A DNA stretch of 39,614 nt from Branchiostoma floridae (lineage: Eukaryota > Chordata > Leptocardii > Amphioxiformes > Branchiostomatidae), in the NCBI RefSeq assembly GCF_000003815.2, contig NC_049993.1:20668641-20708254 (forward strand), written 5' to 3'. Under the pieces are notes generated by a model, which saw only the letters and a list, made by a program, of their open reading frames with translations, ran no database searches and was not told the origin of the DNA. Below, piece after piece: positions 21,864 to 30,844 of the stretch. Every line of letters begins with the position of its first letter. Position 1 is the stretch's first letter. A program made the translations under genes and the position numbers.

Positions 21864-23714
21864 ATGGCGGCTGCACCGTTGAGCTTGGGGACACAGTTCC
21901 ATGAAGAACTGACCTGTAGCATCTGCCTGGAGCTGTTCACCAGGCCCAAGGTGCTGCCCTGTCAGCACACCTTCTGTCAGGACTGTCTACAGGACCATGC
22001 AGGGAGGGGAGGGGCCTTCCAGTGCCCAAACTGTCGTCAGCAGGTCAGGCTACCACGCAAGGGGGTCAAAGGTTTGCCTGATAGCCATATTGTAGCAAGT
22101 CTGTGTGAGAGGCTGCAAAAACAGGCTACACTGTCAGGAGAAACAAGGGAACAACCCCAGTCTGGAAACAGGTGCAGCTTTCACCCCTCTGAAGAAGTCA
22201 AACTCTTATGTAATCAGTGTAACGTGCCAGTTTGTAATGAGTGTTTGGATAAAATGCACAGTGATCATGCCATGATAACTCTGAAAAGGGCCGTAGAAGA
22301 AAAAAGGGCTCCAGTGCAGGCACTTATCACTGAGGGGAGGGATATCTTGGAGACTCACGTAAGTTTTCTTAGAAGTCTGGAGGAGAAAGAAAAATCACTT
22401 GATGAACAGAAAAAACAGACAGACAAAAGTATCATTCAGACTTACAATCAAATGGTGCAGAAACTCAACAAAGACAAGAAGTGCCATTTATCCAAAGTAA
22501 GTAGGAAACACAAGAAAAATATAAAAAGATTGTCAAATGAAAGGGACAGGGTGTTAGCAGAAGTCAATGAACTGTCTGCTGCCTGTGATGAAGCAGAACA
22601 AGAAATGGAGAAGGGAGGGGTTGAGTTTCTCAGTCAGGAAACCATTGTGATAGAGGTGGTAGGAAAGTACAGAGGAAAAGCAGCACCGACTCCTGTACAA
22701 ACCCAGCCTGCTGTCTTTCAACCCACAGACACCCCAGTGCCAGTATTGGGACATGTGATAGTCCTTGAGTCAGTCTCATCTGCTCCAATCGAAGCAGCAC
22801 CTGCATCTGGAAATACAGCAAGTTATGTCAGTCACTTTCAGGATGAAACAATAACATTTGGTGGAGGGGGATCAGGAACAGGACAGTTCAGTGATCCAAG
22901 TGGTGTTGCAGTGTCCGATGAAGGAGAGATCTTTGTAGCAGACAGGGGTAACTGCAGGATCCAAGTCTTCACCCTGCAGGGAACATTTGTGAGACAGTTC
23001 CCAACAGTCGTTTTACGTGAAGGGAAGATGTGGCCGATATTGCCAGATGATGTGGCCATGGACAGAGAGGGAAAGCTATGGGTGGCAGCGAGCCACAGTG
23101 ATGAGTTTCATCGCCTTCTTGACTTCAGGGAATTTGGTCATTACATTATGGTCAAATATAACCAACAAGGCATGGAGCTTATGAAGTTTATTTACAGAGG
23201 AGACTTCTTTTGGGCTAGAGGAATTGCTGTGGACACCAGGAGGAATCACATCCTCTTTGCACAATCCACATATGACTGGCCTGTCTCCTATGGTGAAGTT
23301 TTGGTGTTCAGGCCAGATGGGACACTTGTGGGAACTATTGGTCGGCAGTTCCGGGACATGAAGGACACTCAGTCCATAACTGTGGACGGGGAAGGGAACA
23401 TTCTTGTGTCAGACTCGGGAAATCATTGTGTCTATGTGTACAATGAGGACGGACAGTTTCTGTTCCAGTTTGGAGGTGAGGGAAGTGGTGAAGGTCAGCT
23501 GCTCTATCCCCGTGGTATCTGTACAGACAGCGCAGGTAACATCATTGTGGCAGACTGGGGAAACAGCCGTGTGGTGATGTTTGACAAGACAGGAAAATTC
23601 CTCAAACACATCACTACAGACATGAGGCCACAGGCTGTTGCCATGGCAACACAGGGGCAGTTGGTTGTGACTGACTCAAAAGAGAAAACTGTCCACATTA
23701 TCCACTCCTACTGA
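21864..23714 (+). CDS. TRIM-NHL E3 ubiquitin ligase, copy 1 (RING, B-box, coiled coil, NHL)
   Basis: Intronless, 616 residues, the only complete canonical TRIM-NHL in the cluster. RING C3HC4 at about 18-57 (CSICLELF, CQHTFCQDC, CPNC), B-box2 at about 104-140 (CSFHP to CNECLDKMHSDH), coiled coil at about 150-250 (EKEKSLDEQKK, LAEVNELSAACDEAEQEME), Pro-rich linker, NHL propeller at about 328-616 with repeats such as GVAVSDEGEIFVADRGNCRIQVF and GICTDSAGNIIVADWGNSRVV. The segment before NHL (VLGHVIVLESV) is only weakly hydrophobic, so the membrane helix of the other copies is absent. TRIM-NHL proteins transfer ubiquitin through RING and bind RNA or protein through NHL; the target here is unknown. 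The ATG is set by alignment with the paralogs (MAAAPLSLG). Confidence 0.9.
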   Translation: MAAAPLSLGTQFHEELTCSICLELFTRPKVLPCQHTFCQDCLQDHAGRGGAFQCPNCRQQVRLPRKGVKGLPDSHIVASLCERLQKQATLSGETREQPQSGNRCSFHPSEEVKLLCNQCNVPVCNECLDKMHSDHAMITLKRAVEEKRAPVQALITEGRDILETHVSFLRSLEEKEKSLDEQKKQTDKSIIQTYNQMVQKLNKDKKCHLSKVSRKHKKNIKRLSNERDRVLAEVNELSAACDEAEQEMEKGGVEFLSQETIVIEVVGKYRGKAAPTPVQTQPAVFQPTDTPVPVLGHVIVLESVSSAPIEAAPASGNTASYVSHFQDETITFGGGGSGTGQFSDPSGVAVSDEGEIFVADRGNCRIQVFTLQGTFVRQFPTVVLREGKMWPILPDDVAMDREGKLWVAASHSDEFHRLLDFREFGHYIMVKYNQQGMELMKFIYRGDFFWARGIAVDTRRNHILFAQSTYDWPVSYGEVLVFRPDGTLVGTIGRQFRDMKDTQSITVDGEGNILVSDSGNHCVYVYNEDGQFLFQFGGEGSGEGQLLYPRGICTDSAGNIIVADWGNSRVVMFDKTGKFLKHITTDMRPQAVAMATQGQLVVTDSKEKTVHIIHSY

Positions 23715-23965
23715 TGAGCAGCAACATGCGTGAACTAATTTTTGTCATTTGAGACAAACATTTTCTGCAATTATGTTGTACCATCAAAATTGATTAAAGA
23801 TCAGCACCCAATTTACTTTCCCGGCAGAATTTGGGTTCCACACACACAGTTATGTGGATGGTTAGTGATGTTAACAGGAATGTACTTCTGTACTAAAATT
23901 ATGCGGAAAGGATGTTTTGTAGATGAAGGTTAGACGTCAGGATATGCCAAATAGCAATTGCTGAA

Positions 23966-24066
23966 GCAACTGGATATGATTTTGGAAACAGTCAGACATT
24001 TTAGGCTGTCACTGACGAAAGGTAGTGAATGTTGTCTGAAAAGTTTCCAAAATTATATCCAGTTGC
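23966..24066. repeat. Hairpin element (inverted repeat, 101 bp)
   Basis: The left arm GCAACTGGATATGATTTTGG and the right arm CCAAAATTATATCCAGTTGC pair with two mismatches; TCAGACA and TGTCTGA continue the stem. It looks like a tiny foldback element or retroelement tail. Confidence 0.65.
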
Positions 24067-25189
24067 CTGCAGTGAGTAACTGCCATTTGGCGTATAGAAA
24101 GGATGTGTCAGATTACAGTTTTCACCCTGTATGCCATTCTGTGATGTTGGCATGAAATTACTGTTACTAGGTAACTGGATTATTTTAGCAAGAGGTGCTG
24201 AAAAATGTACATAACAGATAATTATAAACTGATCCCAAAGCCGTATTCAAGGCAAATGACGCACCACTTTTGACATTTGAAGTCATGGACATGTGACTTT
24301 AACAGGAGGTCAACTGTGCTTTATGCAGTCCATGTACATTATATAGTATATATAACACTTGCGCCAACAGGGCGCCACGCGCGGGGTGTAGACTCAATGA
24401 CGACAGTAGGTGCATAATAAGTCGAGGAACATAGTCTATTGGCAACTTCTTACGGAACCCATGATGGTAAACAACCAGCACCACACAGTGCATGACGTAA
24501 CCACCAGCGGACCCTACCACTTGTTACATGGGTGGTGGTGCAGACCCACCATAACAATCACTATACAATAGTGGCAATTTGTATGGAAGATGTAGCAGTT
24601 CAATTTTTATATCTATCATCCGTATCTATCTGCAAAAGTCAATGGTCATCAGAAAGCTGATGCATTAAAAGTAAAAATGGTAAATGTAAAGGTAGTCCCA
24701 TAGGCTTTTTTTAAGACTGTAGGAACAGTGGGTTGTTCATTGGAAGGCAGAGCCCATCCCTCTCCTTCCACTGCCTTTTAGTAAGGTACCCATTTTTACA
24801 CCTGAGTGGAGTGAGTACACTTAGTTTAAACTTTATTCCCAAGGACACAATGTTAGTCGCATGACAGGATTCAAACCCAGTACTTCTGGGTTCTGAATCA
24901 AACACCCTGCAGTTACTCCACCCAACCCCACCCCAAATAAGATAATATCCTTTCTTCAAGGTATTTAAATGGCCCTTTAAGTTAGATTTAGTGTGTGTTT
25001 TTTTTAGAAAATGATGTAATAGTTAAAAACTCAAACTAGGAAAAAGACAGAGAACAGAGAAATATGGCTGTGCAAATAAAAAATACATCTAAAACTACCT
25101 GTCTGCATAAATAGAAAATAGATAATACATGTACATGACATTGTATGATTAAAAAAAGGTTTAAAAACTACATTTTGTATCCTCATTAT

Positions 25190-25405
25190 AATACTGTAAA
25201 TGCATTTACGTTCACGGGGACCTAATTTCGTGGTAGCAGGAAAAGGGACTTTTCGCGGTGGTTTTAATTTCGCGGTAGCACCATGCTATGTAGTATCATA
25301 ATGCCCTGGAAAAATGTTCGTGGTGGTTTTAAATTCGCGGTGAGATGGCCACCGCGAAAACCGCGAATATTAATCCACCGCGAACATTTCTGTATTTACA
25401 GTATT
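25190..25405. mobile_element. MITE with AATACTGTAAAT inverted ends
   Basis: Terminal inverted repeats AATACTGTAAAT and ATTTACAGTATT enclose about 190 bp rich in TTCGCGGTGG and CCGCGAA motifs arranged as a palindrome. A diverged relative is at about 34440-34690 and fragments lie near 29610. Non-coding. Confidence 0.75.
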
Positions 25406-25454
25406 ATGATATCAAGGTTGAGACTACTCTTGAAGATATACAACTTTGTAGCTG

Positions 25455-25480
25455 CAGTTCAAGGTCACAGGTCATTTGGT
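25455..25480 (+). promoter_or_regulatory. DR1 nuclear-receptor site upstream of TRIM copy 2
   Basis: AGGTCACAGGTCA at 25462-25474 is a perfect direct repeat of AGGTCA spaced by one base, preceded by TCA so that TCAAGGTCA also fits an ERR/NR5A extended half-site. The same site is kept upstream of copies 5 (33689-33701) and 6 (37447-37459), and decayed upstream of copy 4 (30484-30496). Confidence 0.5.
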
Positions 25481-26117
25481 TGTTTAACAGCATAAAACTT
25501 AAAAGAGAAAAGTAGGATGTTGACATGGGAAAGGTCACTGTAAGATTATTAGTACATATTATTTGATATTTTAAGACTTCATGGTGGGGTTTTCACATCA
25601 TTTTTTTCATCAAAACTGCAAAACATACCAGTTTTAGTGAAAAGTCAGCTGTTCACTGCCCTGCTGTCGAGTGTAAACTGATTCTGATAAAAACAAAACA
25701 ATTCTTCTTCTAACATCACAAAACGCACACATGATGGAAAAGGTGGGATTACTCGTCTTCCACTGTCTTTGGAAAAGAAGTCAGACCCAATAACCCAGAA
25801 TTCTAGAATTAGCTAATTAGACTAGAGTAGACACTTGCTACATGTATATTATACACTGTTTGCACCATTTCATGTTGCCTGCAATTAACCCACAGGCAAG
25901 AATTTGCAAAGTCTAAAGTATCAAAAGTTTCTATAAAAAGTGTAAACAAACCCGCAGGCACCGTGCCAACTTTGTCAGGTAAAGACATGACCTACCATGT
26001 GCAAACATGCATGTTTACTTTAAGCAAAGAGTGGGAGACACACCTGGCATTCATAGGACATGAAGCAGAAATGTGGGGTTACGGGGCTGACGTCACTGGC
26101 ATGGAAAGTAGGAGAAA

Positions 26118-27530
26118 ATGGCGGCTCTAGCGTCAAGTTTGGGCACACAACTTCACGAAGAATTGACCTGCGGCATCTGCCTGGAGCTGTTCACCAGGCC
26201 CAAGGTGCTGCCCTGTCAGCACACCTTCTGTGAGGACTGTCTACAGGACCATGCAGGGAGGGGAAGGGCCTTCCAGTGCCCAAGATGTCGTCAGCAGGTC
26301 AGGCTGCCACCCCAGGGGGTAGCAGGTTTGCCAAACAACCAACTGGTTACAAGTCTGTGTGAGAGGCTGCAAAACCAGGTACAACCCCAGCCTGTACAAC
26401 CCCAGCCTGTACAACCCCTGCCTGTACAACCCCAGCCTGTACAACCCCAGCCTGTACAACCCCAGCCTGCTGTCTTCTCAAAGGTAACATTGGTAACTGC
26501 TGCAGGGATTTTCTTGCTTGCAGTCTTATTATATAGCCCATTGTGTAGCCCATTGCATTTTCTATATGCCATTTGTAAGACTGCAAGCAATGAAAGCCCT
26601 GAGGCAGTCACCAAGGCTACCACAGAGCCAGTATCAGAACATGTGACGGCCCCACCTGTCCCAAAAACAGAACCAGTACAAAATACAATAACTTTTGGAG
26701 AACATGGATCCAATGATGGACAGTTTATGGATCCATTTGGTGTCACAGTGTCAGATGAAGGAGAAGTCTTTATAGCTGACAGTGGGAACCAGAGAGTCCA
26801 AGTCTTCACCCTGCAGGGAACTTTCGTGAGACAGTTCCCAACAGTGTCAGGTGGACAGAAGATGATCCCACGCGATATAGCCAGAGATGAGGAGGGGAAC
26901 CTGTGGGTGGTGGGGTTCACAATGTCTGCTGAGCTTGTGGTACAGTACAACAAACAGGGTAGGGAGCTGAGGAAGTTTGACCTACAGAGGATAGAGTTGT
27001 ACAGAGGTTTTACCGTGGACACCAGGAGGAACCGCATCCTCATCACACAAACCACAGGTGTATGGGACGATACTAGACATGGTGAAGTTTTGGTGTTCAC
27101 GCCAGATGGGATACTTGAGAGAAAGGTGGGTCATCAGCAGGGGATGAAGTGTCCATGTTACATCACTGTGGACGGGGAAGGGAACATTGTCGTGTCAGAC
27201 TGGTGGAATCAGTGTGTCTATGTGTACAACAAAGACGGACAGTTCCTGTTCCAGTTCGGAGGTTGGGGAAGTGGTGAAGGTCAGCTGAAGTTTCCCTGTG
27301 GCATCTGTACAGACAGGGCTGGTAACATCATTGTGGCAGACAGTGGAAACAGCCGTGTGGAGATGTTTGACAAGACTGGCAGATTTCTCAAACACATCAC
27401 TACTGACATGGTGGAGCCATGGGCTGTTGCCATGGCACCACATGGACAGCTGGTAGTTACCGATACAGAGATGGACGTCATCCAAATTCTTCCATCCTGT
27501 ATAATCTACAGCAGTCATGATCAGTGCTGA
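26118..27530 (+). CDS. TRIM-like RING-TM-NHL protein, copy 2 (no B-box, no coiled coil)
   Basis: Intronless, 470 residues. RING at about 18-57 (CGICLELF, CQHTFCEDC, CPRC), then directly a minisatellite-encoded stretch of VQPQP repeats (about 88-118), a strongly hydrophobic segment at about 123-141 (VTLVTAAGIFLLAVLLYS) predicted as one transmembrane helix, a Thr/Pro-rich linker and an NHL propeller at about 190-465. B-box and coiled coil present in copies 1, 5 and 6 are missing without breaking the frame. The C-terminus (IIYSSHDQC) is shared only with copy 3. By family knowledge it is an E3 ligase candidate; loss of the coiled coil should remove the usual antiparallel dimer. Upstream is class B with a CRE. 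The start follows GAGAAA. Confidence 0.87.
   Translation: MAALASSLGTQLHEELTCGICLELFTRPKVLPCQHTFCEDCLQDHAGRGRAFQCPRCRQQVRLPPQGVAGLPNNQLVTSLCERLQNQVQPQPVQPQPVQPLPVQPQPVQPQPVQPQPAVFSKVTLVTAAGIFLLAVLLYSPLCSPLHFLYAICKTASNESPEAVTKATTEPVSEHVTAPPVPKTEPVQNTITFGEHGSNDGQFMDPFGVTVSDEGEVFIADSGNQRVQVFTLQGTFVRQFPTVSGGQKMIPRDIARDEEGNLWVVGFTMSAELVVQYNKQGRELRKFDLQRIELYRGFTVDTRRNRILITQTTGVWDDTRHGEVLVFTPDGILERKVGHQQGMKCPCYITVDGEGNIVVSDWWNQCVYVYNKDGQFLFQFGGWGSGEGQLKFPCGICTDRAGNIIVADSGNSRVEMFDKTGRFLKHITTDMVEPWAVAMAPHGQLVVTDTEMDVIQILPSCIIYSSHDQC
26379..26468 (+). repeat. 15-bp coding minisatellite (VQPQP) in TRIM copy 2
   Basis: Six units of GTACAACCCCAGCCT (one with a CTG variant) encode VQPQP repeats at the point where paralogs have the B-box and coiled coil. 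Confidence 0.92.
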
Positions 27531-27857
27531 GTAGTTGCCATATGATGCCTGTCTCAGTTTTAATCGTTTTCACTCTCTACTTTGATGCAAAAATCAAGGT
27601 TTTAATGGCCTAAGAATTGGACAGCTTTGAAGTGTCAGAAGACGAAATGGTATATAGCAAAATGTATGTCAGGTACTAAGATCAATTAAAAGAAAGAAAC
27701 ACTGTTTGCATATTCCATGTTTGCTGCCTCTAGTTAATAAACAGTCACATATTATAAACATTTATGTTACTATGTAGCGCTGTAATTCAATTTTCTATTG
27801 ATAGGAAATATTGGAAGCCTTGTCTTAATATTTTATGTTGAAGGCCACTGATCACCC
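27531..27857. other. Short intergenic region between TRIM copies 2 and 3
   Basis: 3' UTR of copy 2 with an AATAAA near 27737 as a possible polyadenylation signal; nothing else is seen. Confidence 0.5.
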
Positions 27858-27945
27858 CTAAATATTGGACTAGTCCAGAGTAAACATGACAGAACCTGGA
27901 CTTTGACTCTGGGCGAGGCTGCCACATAAGCATGAAATAACAATC
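27858..27945 (+). promoter_or_regulatory. Class A proximal promoter of TRIM copy 3
   Basis: Same blocks as upstream of copy 1, with the TGGACTAGTCCA palindrome at 27866-27877 and GGCTGCCACATAAGCA just before the start. Confidence 0.6.
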
Positions 27946-29151
27946 ATGGCGGCCGCACCATTAAGTTTGGGCACACAATTTCATGAAGAACTGACCTGCA
28001 GCATCTGCCTGGAGCTGTTCACCAGGCCCAAGGTGCTGCCCTGTCAGCACACCTTCTGTCAGGACTGTCTACAGGACCATGCTGGGAGGGGAGGAGCCTT
28101 CCAGTGCCCAAACTGTCGTCAGCAAGTGAGGATGCCACACAAGGGGGTCGCAGGTTTGCCAGACAACCACCTGGTTACATGTCTGAAAGATCTACAACCC
28201 CCACCTGATAAACAACCCCAGCCTGCTGCCTTCCATCCCACAAACAGGGTAACTGCTGCAGGGATTCTCTTTCTTGCAGTCATATTGTACAGCCTATTGT
28301 ACAGGCAGATGTCCCAGCATCACTCTAAAAGTAAAACAATAACCTTTGGTGGAAAGGGATCTGAAAATGAACAGTTTGACTATCCATGTGGTGTTGCAGT
28401 GTCAGATGAAGGTGAGATCATTGTAGCAGACAGGAGGAACCAGAGGATCCAAGTCTTCACCCTGCAGGGAACATTTGTGAGACAGTTCCCAACAGTCGTC
28501 CCACACGATGTAGCCAGAGATGGGGAGGGGAACCTATGGGTGGTGGGGAACACAGAGTCTGTTGAGTGTGCCGTGCAGTACAACAAACAGGGCAGGGTGC
28601 TGAGGAAGTTTGACCTACAGAAGACAGGATGGAACAGAGGAGTTGCCGTGGACACCAGGAGGAACCACATCCTCATCACACAAACTACAGGAAATGGTGA
28701 AGTTTCTGTGTTCAGGCCAGATGGGACACTTGTGAAAACTGTGGGTCCCCAGCAGGGGATAAAGTTTCTAGGGTATATGTACATCACTGTGGACAGGGAA
28801 GGGAACATTCTGGTGTCAGACTGGTTGAATGATTGTGTCTATGTGTACAATGAGGACGGACAGTTTCTGTTCCAGTTTGGAGGCGAGGGAAGTGGTGAAG
28901 GTCGGCTGCAGTTTCCCCATGGCATCTGTACAGACAGGGCAGGTAACATCATCGTGGCAGACAGGGGAAACAGCCGTGTGTCAATGTTTGACAAGACAGG
29001 AAAATTCCTCAAACACATCGCTACAGGCATGGTGAGACCACTGGCTGTTGCCATGGCAACACATGGACAGCTGGTGGTGACCGATACAGAGATCGACATC
29101 ATCCACATTATTCCATCCTGTATAATCTACAGCAATCACGATCAGTGCTGA
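27946..29151 (+). CDS. TRIM-like RING-TM-NHL protein, copy 3 (shortest; no B-box, no coiled coil)
   Basis: Intronless, 401 residues. RING at about 18-57 is near-identical to copy 1; a short Pro/Gln linker (about 83-99) leads straight into a hydrophobic helix at about 102-118 (VTAAGILFLAVILYSLLY) and the NHL propeller at about 130-395. The promoter and first 60 residues (MAAAPLSLGTQFHEEL) belong to the copy-1 type, while the C-terminus (IIYSNHDQC) and 3' flank match copy 2, so the gene looks recombinant. An AATAAA at 29327-29332 is a plausible polyadenylation signal. Function as for the paralogs: a RING E3 with an NHL binding surface, probably membrane-inserted; topology is unproven. Confidence 0.87.
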   Translation: MAAAPLSLGTQFHEELTCSICLELFTRPKVLPCQHTFCQDCLQDHAGRGGAFQCPNCRQQVRMPHKGVAGLPDNHLVTCLKDLQPPPDKQPQPAAFHPTNRVTAAGILFLAVILYSLLYRQMSQHHSKSKTITFGGKGSENEQFDYPCGVAVSDEGEIIVADRRNQRIQVFTLQGTFVRQFPTVVPHDVARDGEGNLWVVGNTESVECAVQYNKQGRVLRKFDLQKTGWNRGVAVDTRRNHILITQTTGNGEVSVFRPDGTLVKTVGPQQGIKFLGYMYITVDREGNILVSDWLNDCVYVYNEDGQFLFQFGGEGSGEGRLQFPHGICTDRAGNIIVADRGNSRVSMFDKTGKFLKHIATGMVRPLAVAMATHGQLVVTDTEIDIIHIIPSCIIYSNHDQC

Positions 29152-29739
29152 GTAGTTTGATATTGGAACTTCGATATTTCATTTTCAAGAATAACCAGTT
29201 TATACCCCTATGTGTTTGCAGGGTGCGTACTTTGAAAGTCTAATATTACGTACCAAGAAAATGATTTTTTTTAGATATATGTTCTCTATTAAAAGAGGTT
29301 GGTTCTACAACATGATGTGTTTTTGCAATAAATGTTATGTATGACGAGGTTGTCAACTGACAGAGATTAGCTGCATCATCTCTTTATCCATGGTTTAAGA
29401 ATTACTTGTTCTCAGATCCATGCTCCATTTTTTTCTGATAGGAAAAAAATCATTGTGTACCATTCAGGGTGTGTATCAACCTCCAAATATTCATATTTTG
29501 ACACCAAGATTTGAGGAAAGTCTTTGTTTTAGTTTTTCCATGCATCAATGCATTACAGTACTTCAAATGCAGAGACTTTCGCACGTGTTTTGCAGCAGCC
29601 GTTTCACCGCAAACTCAAAACCACCGCGAACATTTTCCCTCAGACTGTCTTCTACTCATGCCGCCTACGGCACCCCATTCTCGCTACATTTACGTAGTGT
29701 ACATTGTCACGACATGATGATAATGTAATGTTTAAGGTA
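29152..29739. other. Intergenic region after TRIM copy 3
   Basis: 3' UTR, then a degraded piece of the CCGCGAA-rich MITE family near 29600-29640. No gene is seen. Confidence 0.5.
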
Positions 29740-30217
29740 CTTGCCACTAGGGCTGTGTACTGAAACAAATTTCAGGTACAGGTACAGGTACACGGGTTTA
29801 GGTACAGGTCCGGACCTTCACCTGTACCTAAAAAAGTTTAACCAAGTATATGTACGTTAAACATGTAGCTAACTGTCTTGTCTTATAAGTGGCACCTCTT
29901 ATGAATATGAGGATGAATTGAACTGAACTATCTTTGCTAGTGATAAATTGTCGTCTTTGTATGGGGAATTACATATTTGAATCTCAAAACAATTTCTTTG
30001 CAAGTTTTCTTAAGTTTCAATTGCAAGATTATTACCATTGTCATTGTTGATTCAGGATTTACTTGTCCGGCAGTCTTAAAAAGTAGTGTTTAATAGTGAT
30101 TTAGTTTGTTTAGGAACAGGTACAGGTACTCAGATGCTTAGGCCCGGACCTGTACCTAAACAATTTTTTAGGTATGGTACAGGTACGGATATTTAGGTAC
30201 ACAGCCCTACTTGCCAC
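29740..30217. mobile_element. Non-autonomous hAT MITE with 8-bp target duplication
   Basis: The element at 29748-30209 (462 bp) has 13-bp inverted ends TAGGGCTGTGTAC and GTACACAGCCCTA, and is flanked by CTTGCCAC at 29740-29747 and 30210-30217. Eight-base duplications and TAGGG-type ends define hAT elements. Subterminal GGTACAGGTA and AGGTACAGGTCCGGACC motifs are repeated in both orientations near both ends. No transposase. Confidence 0.9.
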
Positions 30218-30844
30218 TGTTAAGACACACAAATAGTACAGTCAACCTGGTGTTACGCCCTGAGGCTGTTACCTGGGTAACAGAGAAATGTATGACCGTG
30301 CATTCACTAACAGTAACAAGTACATCTAAAACTATCAATCTGCAGAAATAAAAAAATGAAATAGAATTGGAAATAAGAATATCTGGATGTATACTACCCA
30401 TAAGATCTGTATAAATATTTTGATCACTGGGTCAGAAGGTTAGCCTACTCCTGAGAGATGTACGACCTTGTAGCAGCAGCTTAAGGTCACAGGTTTTAGG
30501 GCTGTTAATAATTGTGGAATCATGGAAATGTAAGATGTTGTAGTTAACATTTTAAGATGTCAAAGTGGGGTTTTCACATCATGATAAGTCACAAAATATA
30601 GCAGTCAGGGTGACAAATTAGATAATAAAATAATAATAAAAAAGCTGCCCTGTCCATGGGTACACAAACCCTGCAGGCACATGTTGGAGCTGTGCCAACC
30701 TTGCCAGGTAAGACTTACCTGTGCAAACATGCATGACGTGTAAACAAAGAGCAGTATGAATGCCATTCATATAGGTCACGGGGCAAGAGGAAGTATGGGG
30801 TTACAGGGCTGATCGTGACATCACCAGTTGGGGAAGGCAGCAAA
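30218..30844 (+). promoter_or_regulatory. Class B upstream region of TRIM copy 4
   Basis: A block also present before copies 2, 5 and 6: AGAATATCTGGATGTATAC, GGTTAGCCTACTCCTGAG, GATGTACGACCTTGTAGC, a decayed DR1 (30484-30496), then CCTGTGCAAACATGCATGACGTGTAAACAAAGAGC (about 30718-30752) with a forkhead-type GTAAACA, and GGGGTTACAGGGCTGA just before the start. Motif roles are inferred from conservation. Confidence 0.55.

Larger units (their letters stand above)
23715..26117. other. Intergenic region between TRIM copies 1 and 2
   Basis: Contains the 3' UTR of copy 1 (with TTGATTAAAGATC near 23790), a hairpin element, a MITE and a duplicated upstream block with a DR1 nuclear-receptor site (25462-25474). 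A CRE, TGACGTCA, lies at about 26088-26095, just before the copy-2 start. No gene was recognised. Confidence 0.6.

Noticed and set aside
26291-27100. 269-codon minus-strand ORF opposite TRIM copy 2, and similar antisense ORFs in other copies
   Set aside because: They are shadows of the conserved NHL coding strand, with no independent support.
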